Positions 25,281-35,028 of a stretch of 64,000 nucleotides of DNA are shown here, in pieces; the first letter of the stretch is position 1, and every line of letters starts with the position of its first letter. Source of the stretch: Halobaculum rubrum (GTDB lineage: Archaea > Halobacteriota > Halobacteria > Halobacteriales > Haloferacaceae); the NCBI RefSeq assembly GCF_019880225.1, contig NZ_CP082284.1:2418001-2482000 (forward strand). The letters are read 5' to 3'. The notes under the pieces were generated by a model. The model was not told the origin of the DNA. It saw only the letters and a program-made list of their open reading frames with translations, and made no database searches. The translations under genes were made by a program, and so were the position numbers.

Positions 25281-27188
25281 ATGTCTAGAACCGCTCACGG
25301 GCAAACGATCGCGTGGGGAGCGGCGGGTATTCCCCTCGTGGTCGCGCTCGTGCAGACGTTGTTGGCGCTGTTCGGCTACACGTCGAGCTCGGCGGGGCTC
25401 ACGCCCATCGCGGATCCGGTGTTGTCGATCCCGGTGCTGTTCGAGGCGGCGGTGGTGTTCAAGGACAGCTCGGCGACCGTGATGGGACTGTTCCTGCTTA
25501 TCGCGCTGGCCTGGGCCGCCCAGGGCGGTGCGATGCTGATCATCGAACATCGGGAAGCCGCCTACGGTGCGGCCACGCTGTCGGCGGTGCTGTTCTTCGC
25601 GCTGTTCTTCGGCGTGTACGCGCCGCTGGCGTCCGCCGAGATCCCTCTCGTCCAGCTCGGCGCGTTCTACGCCGTTCCGGTGTGTGCGGCCGCCCTACAG
25701 CTCTTCGCGGTGGCGACGTACCCGTGGAACGAGGTGGTGCTCGAGGAGACCGGCAGCGACCTCGGGCGGCTGGAGGCCGATCTCGCGAACCGACGATCGG
25801 CGTTCGACACCGCCTTCGACGCCCGATTCGAGGGGCTCGAGACGCTCTCGAACGTCGCCCCGGGTGGCGTCCGCGACGTCCGCGACGGCGCCGAGGAGTT
25901 CCGTGCCCGGCTTGACGAGATCGACGACGACATCGCCGAGATCCGGACGATGTCCGACGGTGAAGCCGCACAGGCGGCCCGCGCCGGCGTCGAGTCGGAG
26001 CTCGACGGCGTCGACCCGGACGCGCGTATCGAGGAACTCACCGACGGGTTCCGGCAGGCGCTGGCCAGCGGGATCCGAACCGAGTACGGCGAGTTCGTCG
26101 TCCGCTCCGAGTACGGCGAGCGCTATCGAACGGTCAACCTCCCGACGAAGCACCGGGAGATGTCGATCCCGGGCGGTGGGGACGCCGTTCACCTCGACCA
26201 CGTCGACGAGGAACTCGAGTCGCTGACGCGGACGACCGACTCGTTCGGCGCCGTCGCCGCGGCCGTCGAGGCGGTCGACGGGCACCGACAGCGTGTCCGC
26301 GCGCACGTCCGCGAGCGGGAGGCGCCCGTCGTCGAGGCGATCTCGACCGCGGAGGGCAGACTCGACACCCTCGAGGGACAGCTCGACGCGATGGACGTCC
26401 CGTTCGGCGACCGGATCGACGAGGTGTTGATCGCCGGACGCGATCCGGACCTGGTCGGCGCACGCGACGTCCGAGCCGAACTCGACCGCGCGCGCGAATC
26501 GCTGCACGAGTGCCAGTTCGACGATGCCCGTACGACAGCCGAGTCGGCCGCCGACGACGCGTCGACGCTCGTGACGGCCGCGGAACTGCTGTCGACGCTG
26601 GAGGCGAGCATCGACGCCCGCCACGCGACGGTCTCGATCCCGACGGAGATCCCCGACGGGTATCTCGAGGCGATCATTCCGGCCATGCGGTCCGGATACG
26701 ACGGCCTCGACGCGACGGTCGTCGCCGGCGGCAACCGGATCTCGTTCAGTTACGAGGACGGCGCAAACGAGACGAGCGAGTCCACCGCCACGACGACCGT
26801 GAGCGATCCCGATGGGGGCGACGCGGTCGACTCGTCGGATCGCTCCGACGCCGTCGAGTCCGGGACGGGCCGGGAGTCCGTTCGCGTCGCACCGCCCGAG
26901 GAGGTCGTCGACGGGGTGTTGTACGCGTTCCGCGAGTTGGAGCGCGTCGCCGACGGTGACGACCGGATCGTCCAGTTCCGCCTCGAGGACCTTCCCGAGG
27001 GCGTCGCGACGCGTGACGTGCTCGTCAACGTCGAGCGGTTCGCGGGGCGTCAGTCCGATCTGTTCGATTCGGTCGACCTGCAGAGCCCGGAGCCGCCCGG
27101 CTTCATCGAGTTCACGCCGGCCGAGGGGGCATCGATCGAGCGATCCATGGCGACGGCGCACCGTCGCTTTCGCGAAAAGTACACGTAA
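25281..27188 (+). CDS. Four-TM membrane protein with long helical cytoplasmic region
   Basis: This 635-residue protein is the first gene of the plus block. Four hydrophobic segments (about 9-33, 67-88, 97-117 and 123-150) are followed by a long, charged, mostly helical region (about 155-470) with heptad-like Leu/Ala spacing, then an acidic linker (about 490-540) and a C-terminal domain. The order suggests a membrane anchor with a coiled-coil rod facing the cytoplasm. I know no function for it. It lies 22 bases before the first tubulin-like gene on the same strand and should be cotranscribed with it. Possible role: linking the cytomotive filament to the membrane. Confidence 0.7.
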   Translation: MSRTAHGQTIAWGAAGIPLVVALVQTLLALFGYTSSSAGLTPIADPVLSIPVLFEAAVVFKDSSATVMGLFLLIALAWAAQGGAMLIIEHREAAYGAATLSAVLFFALFFGVYAPLASAEIPLVQLGAFYAVPVCAAALQLFAVATYPWNEVVLEETGSDLGRLEADLANRRSAFDTAFDARFEGLETLSNVAPGGVRDVRDGAEEFRARLDEIDDDIAEIRTMSDGEAAQAARAGVESELDGVDPDARIEELTDGFRQALASGIRTEYGEFVVRSEYGERYRTVNLPTKHREMSIPGGGDAVHLDHVDEELESLTRTTDSFGAVAAAVEAVDGHRQRVRAHVREREAPVVEAISTAEGRLDTLEGQLDAMDVPFGDRIDEVLIAGRDPDLVGARDVRAELDRARESLHECQFDDARTTAESAADDASTLVTAAELLSTLEASIDARHATVSIPTEIPDGYLEAIIPAMRSGYDGLDATVVAGGNRISFSYEDGANETSESTATTTVSDPDGGDAVDSSDRSDAVESGTGRESVRVAPPEEVVDGVLYAFRELERVADGDDRIVQFRLEDLPEGVATRDVLVNVERFAGRQSDLFDSVDLQSPEPPGFIEFTPAEGASIERSMATAHRRFREKYT

Positions 27189-27210
27189 CCGCACCCACTG
27201 AGTACACAAA

Positions 27211-28842
27211 ATGACCGAATCCTGCGAGATCTGTTATACCGAACCGGCTGCCTGGGAGGCGGATAGCATCGAAGAACACGTTCTGAACGCTCACGGCGAC
27301 GCAGAGCCGTCGGTCCGAGCCATCTACGGCGATCGGTTCACGCACCTGTTCGAGGAGGGCGCGGACGCGGCCGCGGACGACGCCGCCGGCGACGGCCCGT
27401 CCGTCGGCGGCGGTGACGGGGGGTCCGACCTCGGAGACTCCGGCGACCTCGACCCCGTCTCGATGGACGACGACGGCGAGATGTACGGGCGGAAGTGGTT
27501 TCTCATCGGGGTCGGCGGCGCGGGGAACAACATCGTCGACGCCGTGTTGATGCGTCGCGACACGCTCGCGCGCAACCACGAGGACCGCGCCCGCATCTGG
27601 CAGGGCGGCCTCGCGGGGTACGGCCTGCTCAACACCAACATCGCCGAGTTAGAACAGACCTACTACGCGAAGGAGCTCAAGGAGTACTCGCGCAACGACC
27701 TGCTGTCGAACTCGATCATCGGGTTCGGCAAGCAAGGCTACAGCGGGATGGGGTACCGCTGGAGCAACGGTGCCAAGGTGGCGGAGGCAGACTTCGCCGA
27801 CGGGAGCAACCCGTTCCGCGACCGCTGGGACATGACGAGTCAGGACATCCGCGACGCGCAGGCGGTGATGTTCGTCCACAGCGTCACGAAGGGAACCGGC
27901 TGTGGCGCCACGCCGGTCATCGCGGAGAAGCTCCGTGAAGAGGTCATGGAGTCCGGGCTCGTCATCGATCAGGCGATCCTCAGCTCCGTCGTGATCCCTT
28001 CGGAAGGGGGACAGCAGTCTTCCGTCGGCGGCCGCGCGAAGGCCAACGGCGTGATCGGCCTGTCGCGTATCTCCAGGTCCGCCGACGCGATCATCCCGTT
28101 CAACAACGACCACCTTCGACGGGCGAGCACCGACATCCACCCGCGGATCGAGGGGATCGAGCGCTACAATCCCCCGGAGTTCGCGGAGCTCAACAAGCCG
28201 CTGGTGGCGTTCCTCGAGGCGTTCACGATGTCGTCGACGCCGCAGCTCACCGACCGCGACGCGACGATGAGCATCCGCGGCAGCGTCTTCGACGTGGCCG
28301 ACAGCTTCCGACTGGTCGAGGACAAGTACCCGCACGACATGGCCCCAGAGGAGCGACCGGCTGTCGTGCTCGCGCCGGCGCTGGGGCGACTCCGTTCGGA
28401 CGACATCTCCGAGTCGAGTCTGGAACTGCTCGCGCGCAACACGCTGTTGCAAAACCGGCTCGCCGACTTCGACCCCTCGACGGCGTGGGGTGGAAACTTC
28501 ATCATCTACGGACCGGAAGAGCAGATGACCGACGTCTCGGAGTTCGTCACCGACGGGACGCTTCAGGAGATCCTCAACGGCGAGGAGTTCCTGGACGCCA
28601 GCTCGCGCTCGGGCGTCGAGACGGTTGACGTCCAGGTGAACCAGCTCGTCATCCCGTATCTCGACGACGTGTTCATGTGGGGAACGCTGTGGAACCCGCG
28701 GATGCCGTCGCTGGAGTCGATGTACGAGCACGCCAAACGCCTCAAGGACGAGGGGCAAACCGTACAGGCGGAACAGATCCGCGACGTGTGGAACGAGGTG
28801 CAGCCGCTGTTCGACTGCCTCGGCCGGTCCAACATGCTGTGA
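27211..28842 (+). CDS. Tubulin/FtsZ-superfamily protein A with N-terminal C2H2 finger
   Basis: This 543-residue protein has a C2H2-like finger at residues 5-28 (CEIC then EEHVLNAH). An acidic Gly/Asp-rich linker (about 50-90) leads to a tubulin-like domain with the nucleotide strand IGVGGAGNN (99-107) and signature loop KGTGCGATP (227-235). The first Gly of the usual GGGTG is Lys. In the T7 region (about 330-340, PLVAFLEAFTM) the Asp-x-x-Asp pair of FtsZ and tubulin synergy loops is missing. This suggests that it binds nucleotide but may not support polymerisation-coupled hydrolysis. It is far from FtsZ1/FtsZ2 and CetZ in layout and resembles the Tubulin_2-like group. It is the first of three paralogues in the block. 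Confidence 0.75.
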   Translation: MTESCEICYTEPAAWEADSIEEHVLNAHGDAEPSVRAIYGDRFTHLFEEGADAAADDAAGDGPSVGGGDGGSDLGDSGDLDPVSMDDDGEMYGRKWFLIGVGGAGNNIVDAVLMRRDTLARNHEDRARIWQGGLAGYGLLNTNIAELEQTYYAKELKEYSRNDLLSNSIIGFGKQGYSGMGYRWSNGAKVAEADFADGSNPFRDRWDMTSQDIRDAQAVMFVHSVTKGTGCGATPVIAEKLREEVMESGLVIDQAILSSVVIPSEGGQQSSVGGRAKANGVIGLSRISRSADAIIPFNNDHLRRASTDIHPRIEGIERYNPPEFAELNKPLVAFLEAFTMSSTPQLTDRDATMSIRGSVFDVADSFRLVEDKYPHDMAPEERPAVVLAPALGRLRSDDISESSLELLARNTLLQNRLADFDPSTAWGGNFIIYGPEEQMTDVSEFVTDGTLQEILNGEEFLDASSRSGVETVDVQVNQLVIPYLDDVFMWGTLWNPRMPSLESMYEHAKRLKDEGQTVQAEQIRDVWNEVQPLFDCLGRSNML

Positions 28843-28845
28843 TCC

Positions 28846-30369
28846 ATGTCGGGACCACCGATATCAACCGTGTTTATGGGGCTGTTCGGCGGCTCGGACG
28901 AGCCGGACATCGAGGGCATCGCCGACCAACTGGGCGCCCGTCCGACCGAGGGGAACGTCAAGCGAACGCTCGGCGAACTGGAGGAGTCCATGGACCGGCT
29001 GGCGGCGGCGGCCGACATCGCCGGCCCCGACGGTCGCGTCGAGAACGACGCGCCGCCCGCCGAGAAGGCGCGAGCGCTCGCGACGCTGGTCGAGCGCGGA
29101 CAGCTCAGCATCGACCGCACCGCCGGCGGCGGCTCGGCCGGCTCCGCGGCGGACGGGTCGAGCGGGGACGGCGTCGTCGCGTCCGTCGCCGACGACGTGT
29201 CACGATCGAGGCGGCCGGCGGGACACCGTGCCGCCGCGCTGCTCGATGCGCTCGCGAACGCCGGGTCGACCGGCGAGGGCGAACTGCGCGACACGCTCGA
29301 GGCGGCCGTCGATCGGCTCGAAGCGGCCGACGACATCGACCGCGCCATCGAATCGGACGATCCGGAGCGAACGGCCGGTCGACTGACCGGCGTCGACGAC
29401 GACCTCGCCGCAGCCGTCGCCCGCCTCGCCGAGATCGCGGGTGACAAGGATCGATCCGACGACACCGCGGGGACGGAACTGCAGGACGCACGCGTCGTCG
29501 TCGATCGCGCGCTCTCGAGGGCGCCCGGGTGTCGAGCGCCGGATCACGACGCCTCGCTCGTCGAGCGGGTCGAGCTCCTCGCGGAGGCTGTCTCCGGTGG
29601 CGGCGAGGACGGCGGCGACGCCCCGGGGACCGCGGCGGCGCGTCGGGTTCGCGCCGCCAACCGCGCGGAGTGCGAGCCGGCTCGGGATCTGCTCGACGGC
29701 GTCGCCAGCGGCGACGAGGACGACGTCACCGAGGCGCTGCGTACGGCGGTGGACGCGCTCAACGAGGCAGCGACGGTCCGAAACCTCACCGACGACGTCG
29801 ACGCCGACGACGTGGCGACCAGGATCCGATCGCTGGAGGAGACGGTAGCCGGTGTCGACGGCCCGGTCGCGGACGCGCTCGCCGACCGCGTCGACCGTCT
29901 CGGCGCGATGCTCGACCGCGCCGACGCGAGCAACGCCGTCGTCCCGTACGCGGTCCGAGAGGAGGTGGACTTCTACGAGCGCGACCTGCTCCCGGTGCTG
30001 GAATCGAACGTCTCGGGCGGTAGCGGCGCGGAGGCGCGCAACGCAGATATCCCGGAACCCGGGACCGGCGGGGGCGCGGGTGACGGCGGCGGCGCGGACG
30101 CGGGAGCCGCGGTCGACGCGCTCGGGGATCGACGGGCGGATATCCGCTCCCGGTACGTCGATTCGCGGACCGATCACAACCACAGTATTCCGATGTTCTT
30201 CCTCTCGCTGTCGGAGTCGATGGAGGAACAAGCGCGCGAGGCGCTCGACGCGGGCGACCACGAGCGCGCCCGAGGGATCGCCTCGGCGGCCGACGACCTC
30301 CTCGAACGTGTCGAGGGGCTGTACGAGCGAAACGAGTACAGCGTGATGCTCAGGCGACTTCGCGGGTAG
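28846..30369 (+). CDS. Helical acidic protein, possible filament partner
   Basis: This 507-residue protein is almost wholly helical and acidic, with Gly/Ala-rich linkers (about 95-115 and 390-420) and repeating Leu/Val/Ala heptads such as DTLEAAVDRLEAADDID. It has no TM segment, signal peptide or enzymatic motif. The start may be ATG 28846, four bases after the tubulin A stop, or ATG 28876 (MGLFGGSDEP). Its placement right after tubulin A suggests an adaptor or regulator of that protein. The C-terminal 70 residues (FLSLSESMEEQAREALDAG) look like the best-conserved part. Function unknown. Confidence 0.6.
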   Translation: MSGPPISTVFMGLFGGSDEPDIEGIADQLGARPTEGNVKRTLGELEESMDRLAAAADIAGPDGRVENDAPPAEKARALATLVERGQLSIDRTAGGGSAGSAADGSSGDGVVASVADDVSRSRRPAGHRAAALLDALANAGSTGEGELRDTLEAAVDRLEAADDIDRAIESDDPERTAGRLTGVDDDLAAAVARLAEIAGDKDRSDDTAGTELQDARVVVDRALSRAPGCRAPDHDASLVERVELLAEAVSGGGEDGGDAPGTAAARRVRAANRAECEPARDLLDGVASGDEDDVTEALRTAVDALNEAATVRNLTDDVDADDVATRIRSLEETVAGVDGPVADALADRVDRLGAMLDRADASNAVVPYAVREEVDFYERDLLPVLESNVSGGSGAEARNADIPEPGTGGGAGDGGGADAGAAVDALGDRRADIRSRYVDSRTDHNHSIPMFFLSLSESMEEQAREALDAGDHERARGIASAADDLLERVEGLYERNEYSVMLRRLRG

Positions 30370-30416
30370 TCGATCCGCGTCGCCAATTATTGCGATCCGT
30401 ACATGTGACGGTAGAG

Positions 30417-30422
30417 TTATAT
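30417..30422 (+). promoter_or_regulatory. Internal TATA box before tubulin B
   Basis: TTATAT lies 33-38 bases before the ATG at 30455 in an 85-base gap, the largest within the block. It suggests a second promoter that drives tubulin B and the genes after it. Confidence 0.5.
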
Positions 30423-30454
30423 CTCCCTTACCAAAAATGCGAGACAGGTAGACC

Positions 30455-31618
30455 ATGCCATATCTCTTTGTCGGCGCTGGACAGGCCGGGTGCTCGTTGG
30501 TGGACTCCGTGTTCAGTCATCAACGAGTCGCCCAACTGGCCACGCCAGTCGCGTTCAACTCGACGATACGGGACCTCCAGAACCTCTCGAACATCGAACG
30601 GGAGGCGTGGTACGGCGTCTCGGAGGAGAGCGGACTCGTCCCCGGTACGACAGCGGGGTTCGAGGAGGAAGTGACCGGGGGTTTCGGCCGCGACCCCGAG
30701 AAAGCCGACGCCGCGCTCTCCGGGCAGCAGCCGCAGTTAATCGACGCCTACCAGGAGCGGTTCGGCGAGGGAACGCCGCCGTTCGCGTTCCTGTTTCTCG
30801 GATTAGGGGGCGGAACCGGCTGCGGGATCGCCCCGCATCTCGCGGAGGCGATCGCCGAGTACGGCGGCCCGTCGACGGACATCATCGCGGTCGCGGTCCT
30901 CCCGAACACCGCGGGACAGGTGACCGGGGACGACGGGCCGAGCGCCACCCGACAGGCGACGAACGCGATGTACGGCCTCGACAGGCTGGAGGAGCACGTC
31001 GACGGCGTCATCCTCATCGACAACCAGCGGCTCGCCTACGAGGACGCCGCAGAGGGGCGGTTCAACGAGTACAACGACTACGCCGCGTCGGCGATCGTCG
31101 ACCTCATCTCCGGCCCCATCCTCGAACGGATCAACCCCGGCGAGTACGACGACCTCGACGCGCCCGTCATCGACCTGCAGGACGTGGTCACCTCGCTCAC
31201 GCTCGACGACGGAGGGGTCGGCTACGCGACGTTGGGACGGTCGGTCACGATGACCCGGTCGCTCCCCGGCTACATCCTTCCGTTCGTCGGACGTAAGTCC
31301 GTGGACGGGGCGACGCTCTCGCGGCTGGCCGTCTCGAAGCGCAGCGTCGAGGACGTCAACCCCGCGGACGCGGCGAAGGCCATCGGACAGGTTCGCGCGC
31401 CGGCGCCGTACCTCGTCGACGACGACTACCGGATCCAGGTGTCGGTGATCCGTGGGCTGCTCGACTCCTACTGTCCGGAGGTCAACATCGGGATGACGCT
31501 GACGAAACGGAACCTCGCGTCGTTCACGACGCTGTTGACGTTCGCGCGCGAGGACATCTCCCGGATCGCCGAGATCGAGGACCTCGCAGCCGAGCACGCC
31601 GCGGGGGTGACGGTGTGA
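30455..31618 (+). CDS. Tubulin/FtsZ-superfamily protein B
   Basis: This 387-residue protein has the tubulin core and little else. The N-terminal strand reads LFVGAGQAG (residues 4-12). The signature loop LGLGGGTGCGIAP lies at about 115-127. The synergy-loop candidate VIDLQDVVTSL carries Asp240 and Asp243, matching the FtsZ Asp-x-x-Asp pair. It therefore looks able to bind and hydrolyse GTP in a filament. It is the closest of the three to a canonical FtsZ/tubulin core, but it is not FtsZ or CetZ by layout. It has its own TATA box, and its stop overlaps the next gene (GTGA). Confidence 0.8.
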   Translation: MPYLFVGAGQAGCSLVDSVFSHQRVAQLATPVAFNSTIRDLQNLSNIEREAWYGVSEESGLVPGTTAGFEEEVTGGFGRDPEKADAALSGQQPQLIDAYQERFGEGTPPFAFLFLGLGGGTGCGIAPHLAEAIAEYGGPSTDIIAVAVLPNTAGQVTGDDGPSATRQATNAMYGLDRLEEHVDGVILIDNQRLAYEDAAEGRFNEYNDYAASAIVDLISGPILERINPGEYDDLDAPVIDLQDVVTSLTLDDGGVGYATLGRSVTMTRSLPGYILPFVGRKSVDGATLSRLAVSKRSVEDVNPADAAKAIGQVRAPAPYLVDDDYRIQVSVIRGLLDSYCPEVNIGMTLTKRNLASFTTLLTFAREDISRIAEIEDLAAEHAAGVTV

Positions 31619-31902
31619 ACGGCGGCGATCGCACCCGCGGCGCGGCACTGCTGCTCGCCGTCGGACTCGTTTTGCTCTGCGGTGTGCTCGCGACGACGGT
31701 GCTCGCGCAGGACGCGGGCGGAGACGACCGGTCGGTCGGCGAGCTCGCGACCGCCATCGAGTCACAGTACGACGAGACGAAGGCCGCGGCCGACATGGCG
31801 TCCGAGCCCGTCCCGCCCGCGCTCTTGGGCGGCGGACTCGGCGTCGGTCTCGGCGCCATCGGGGGTGCGGTGTTCGCCTATCAGAACCGGGGGATGCGCT
31901 GA
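31615..31902 (+). CDS. Small two-TM protein
   Basis: This 95-residue protein has an N-terminal hydrophobic segment at 10-30 (ALLLAVGLVLLCGVLATTVL), a short acidic loop, and a second one at 67-88 (LLGGGLGVGLGAIGGAVFAY). GTG 31615 overlaps the tubulin B stop, so the two are translationally coupled. The second segment is rich in Gly, which often marks close packing of membrane helices. No family is recognised. It may anchor tubulin B or a neighbour at the membrane. Confidence 0.6.
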   Translation: MNGGDRTRGAALLLAVGLVLLCGVLATTVLAQDAGGDDRSVGELATAIESQYDETKAAADMASEPVPPALLGGGLGVGLGAIGGAVFAYQNRGMR

Positions 31903-31903
31903 G

Positions 31904-32947
31904 ATGGCGAGGACGTACACCACCGTCGCGCTCGCTGTGGCGATCGTCGCGAGCGCGCTCGCCGTCGGCCCCGGGGTCGCCGCCGGCGCGGCGGCCCCCG
32001 ACGCCCCGTGTAGCGGCGTCGGCGACAGCCGACTCGTCGCGTACGACGACACCGACGAACGCGTCGGCGACGCGACCGTCTACCCGGGAACGACGCTGAC
32101 GCTGTACGTCTGCTCCAGCGACGACCCGGAGGAGTACGACACTGCGTGGAGATTCGATGCGGCCGACGTGGCGGGTATCGAGCTGGTGACGACACGCGAG
32201 TCGAGCGTCGTCGTCAGCGTCACCGCCGCCGCCGACTCGATCTCGCCCGCGACGGCGGTCGAGCTGAAGGAGAACCTCGCGGGGCCGGAGATCGGGATCC
32301 AACGGGGGTACTCGACCACGGCGACCGTCGACGGCGAGTCGGTGAGGCTCCAGTTCGGGACCCAGTCGGACCTCGACGCCTACCGGGACGCGAACGCGAC
32401 GTTCGAGACCCGGCGCTCGAACATGCTGAACGCCTCCGGGACGCTCGCCGCCGCGGCCGAGGACGGGAACGCCCTCGGGACCGACCCGGCGGACCAGCTG
32501 GCGACCATCCGAGAGGCCAACCTGACGACCGCCGGACAGCAACTCGAACGGGCGACGTTCGCCGCGGCCGTGGCGGGCGATGCCGACGACGCACGGACGG
32601 TGATCGAGGGCGTCGAGAACGAGCGTTCGGCCAGCAGGGATACGGCGAAATCGGACCTGAAACAGTATCTCGAAGTGCTCAACGATCGCGAGGACAGCGC
32701 AGCGATGACCGTCCTGATCGTGCTCGGCGGCACGCTGCTCGGCGGGCTCGTCGTCGGCGGGGGGGTCGGATACCTGCTCGCGCGGCGGACGCTCTCGAAA
32801 GTCGAGATCGACCGTGGCGTCTCGACGGCGACACAGTACAGCCTGAAACAGATCGCGGTGCCGCTGGCGATCGGCGCGCTCGCGCTCGTCGTCGCGGCGG
32901 TCGGCGCGGTCCTCGGCGGCGGCGACCTTCTGGCGGTGATTCTATGA
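31904..32947 (+). CDS. Signal-peptide protein with ectodomain and two C-terminal TM segments
   Basis: This 347-residue protein has a signal peptide at 1-28, an extracytoplasmic region at about 29-265 with beta-rich and then helical parts, and two C-terminal hydrophobic segments (about 268-292 and 315-345). The ectodomain has two Cys residues (CSGVG and YVCSSD) that could pair. ATG 31904 comes two bases after the previous stop. Its own stop overlaps the start of the next gene (ATGA). No known family can be named. It is one of several proteins in the block that seem to span the membrane and face outward. Confidence 0.65.
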   Translation: MARTYTTVALAVAIVASALAVGPGVAAGAAAPDAPCSGVGDSRLVAYDDTDERVGDATVYPGTTLTLYVCSSDDPEEYDTAWRFDAADVAGIELVTTRESSVVVSVTAAADSISPATAVELKENLAGPEIGIQRGYSTTATVDGESVRLQFGTQSDLDAYRDANATFETRRSNMLNASGTLAAAAEDGNALGTDPADQLATIREANLTTAGQQLERATFAAAVAGDADDARTVIEGVENERSASRDTAKSDLKQYLEVLNDREDSAAMTVLIVLGGTLLGGLVVGGGVGYLLARRTLSKVEIDRGVSTATQYSLKQIAVPLAIGALALVVAAVGAVLGGGDLLAVIL

Positions 32948-35028
32948 AGCGACAGTACAAGGCAGCACTCGGCATCGGTGGTATCGTTCTCGCGACCGCG
33001 CTTGCGGGCCTGCTCTCGTTCCTCTACTTCGGCTCGCAGATCGGCGTGTACGTCATCGGCGTGGGCGCGCCCCTCGCCGTCGTGATCGCTATCGGACTGT
33101 ACGTTCGGGGTGTGCTCACCCGGGACAACACCAGTCAGGGAGACTTCGTGCAGGAGGCGGCCCGCGCGGCGGCGGAGTCGTTTCGCGACGAGTTGACGAC
33201 GTACAACCGACTCACGGGGGAACACGAGCGATGGGACCCGGGCGAACTCGACACCAGGGCACGGCAGATCGCGGACGACTTCGGGGACGCCGGCGTCGCG
33301 GTCGACGTCGCCGCGGCGACGATCTCGGTCGACTCGCCGGGGCGCGTGCAGGAGTTCGACAAACTGCAGGACGACGTCCGCGCGTTCGCGAACGATCGCG
33401 ACCGGTCGTTCGGCGAGTTCGGACGGACGCAGATCGAGCAGGCCCGCCAGGGCGCACGCTCGGTGAACGAGTCGGTGCTCGACGGGAGCGGCGCCCCTCT
33501 CTCGGTGACGCCCGACGACGTGCCCGACGGCGCCGCTCCCGGGGAGACGGAGCGCGTCCTCTCGACGGCGCGCGAGGAGGCTGCCGCGGTCTACGAGGAC
33601 GCCGTCGACCGCATCGAGTCCACGGTCGCCGAGTACGACGGCGACGCCGCGCGGATCGAGGCACATCTCGACACCGCGCGCGAGTCCATCGCCGACGCCG
33701 ACTGGGACGGCGCCAGCGCGGCGATCGACGACGCGCATGGCGACGCCGAGTCGGAGGTGAGCGCGGCGTTCAGCGCCGACCGCGACAGCATCGACAAGCT
33801 CCTCTCGACGGTCGACTCGGTCGGCGTCGACCGGTACGCCGAGGACGCCGACCTCCGGACGTTCGAGGAGGCGCGCGAGCGGCTCGCCGGCATCGACTCG
33901 GCGCTCGCGAGCGACGAGCTGGATTCGGTCGGCGAGGACGTCCGACGGGCCGCCACGAGCGTCGTCGCGACGCTGGAGACGGAGCTGGAAACCAACGTCG
34001 AGGTGATCCGCGACGCGGACGTGCCGGTCGGATTCTACACGGCGCCGCCGGCGGTCGCCACCGACTTCGAGGCGCGACTGCGGGAGGCGGCGGACCTCGA
34101 CGAGTTCCGCGACGAGTGGCTCGCCGCGGCGGGCGAACTGACCGAGGCCGTCGACGCGGCCGAGACGAAGGCGTCGGTGGCCGACTCCTACGGGATGGTC
34201 AGAGAACGGATCGCCGACGGGGTCCGAACGGACGGCCGCGTGACCGCCGACGACCTGCCGGTCCGCGACGCGGAGCCGTTCCTCGAGCTGTACGCCGACG
34301 GAAACGACGCCGTCGAGTTCGACCCGTCCGTTCCGGCCGTCGTCGCCGAGGGCGGCGGCGAGTCGTACACGGTGACCGCCACGGCGCAGCTGGCGACCTC
34401 GACCGGGACTGAACACGACCTGACGATCGCACTCTCCGGCGACGGGGTCGACGAACGCGAGACGGCGAGTACGTACGTTGCCACGGAGGCGACCTTCGAG
34501 GAGATCCCGTACGGCGAGTACACGGTGTCGGCGAGCACGCCGGCGGAGGAGTTCGCGGACCAGGAGACGACGATCCAGGTCGACGACGACAGGTCCGTCG
34601 AGCTCGCCCTCGACGAGGTCGGGCTTCGCGAGCGCGTCTGCGGCGGCGACATCGACGACGTCAGGAGTCAGCTCCCGACAGTCGCCCCCAAGCTGGAAGA
34701 GGAGTTCGCGGGCGACGAGTACCTCACGCCCGACTCCGACATCCCGGTCGCGGCGGAGTACGTCCCCTGTCTTCTCGTTCTGTGGGCGGAGGAGGCGGGT
34801 CACGAGGCGACGCTCGACGACGGGCGCGTCCTCGTGTACGACCACGACCAGTTCCGTTCGCGGCTCGACACGATCACGACCCACAACCTGACCGACGGCG
34901 ATACGATGACATACGACCAGATGCGGCGAAAGTTCCTCTCCGTACCGGCATCCGACGACCTCATTCGCACGACGCTGCGCGAGCTTGACGCCGGCGTCGA
35001 TATCGACGAGACGGGGGTGAGCGCCTGA
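32944..35028 (+). CDS. Two-TM protein with coiled-coil and beta-domain, cytoplasmic body
   Basis: This 694-residue protein has two close TM segments (about 7-30 and 33-56). A long helical region follows (about 65-430) with clear heptads (RIESTVAEYDGDAARIEAHL and similar). A beta-rich Ig-like domain (about 440-555) with YTVTATAQL and YGEYTVSASTP comes next, and then a compact helical C-terminus. The real start is ATG 32944 (MKRQYKAALG), which overlaps the previous stop. The frame is open for a further 266 codons upstream, but that part is a shadow of the previous gene. It may tie membrane, coiled-coil and tubulin C together. Its stop (TGATG) overlaps the tubulin C start. Confidence 0.7.
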   Translation: MKRQYKAALGIGGIVLATALAGLLSFLYFGSQIGVYVIGVGAPLAVVIAIGLYVRGVLTRDNTSQGDFVQEAARAAAESFRDELTTYNRLTGEHERWDPGELDTRARQIADDFGDAGVAVDVAAATISVDSPGRVQEFDKLQDDVRAFANDRDRSFGEFGRTQIEQARQGARSVNESVLDGSGAPLSVTPDDVPDGAAPGETERVLSTAREEAAAVYEDAVDRIESTVAEYDGDAARIEAHLDTARESIADADWDGASAAIDDAHGDAESEVSAAFSADRDSIDKLLSTVDSVGVDRYAEDADLRTFEEARERLAGIDSALASDELDSVGEDVRRAATSVVATLETELETNVEVIRDADVPVGFYTAPPAVATDFEARLREAADLDEFRDEWLAAAGELTEAVDAAETKASVADSYGMVRERIADGVRTDGRVTADDLPVRDAEPFLELYADGNDAVEFDPSVPAVVAEGGGESYTVTATAQLATSTGTEHDLTIALSGDGVDERETASTYVATEATFEEIPYGEYTVSASTPAEEFADQETTIQVDDDRSVELALDEVGLRERVCGGDIDDVRSQLPTVAPKLEEEFAGDEYLTPDSDIPVAAEYVPCLLVLWAEEAGHEATLDDGRVLVYDHDQFRSRLDTITTHNLTDGDTMTYDQMRRKFLSVPASDDLIRTTLRELDAGVDIDETGVSA

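Noticed and set aside
32146-32943. Upstream extension of the two-TM coiled-coil protein
   Set aside because: The added part is Arg-rich and overlaps the preceding gene. ATG 32944 gives a clean TM start and an ATGA overlap.
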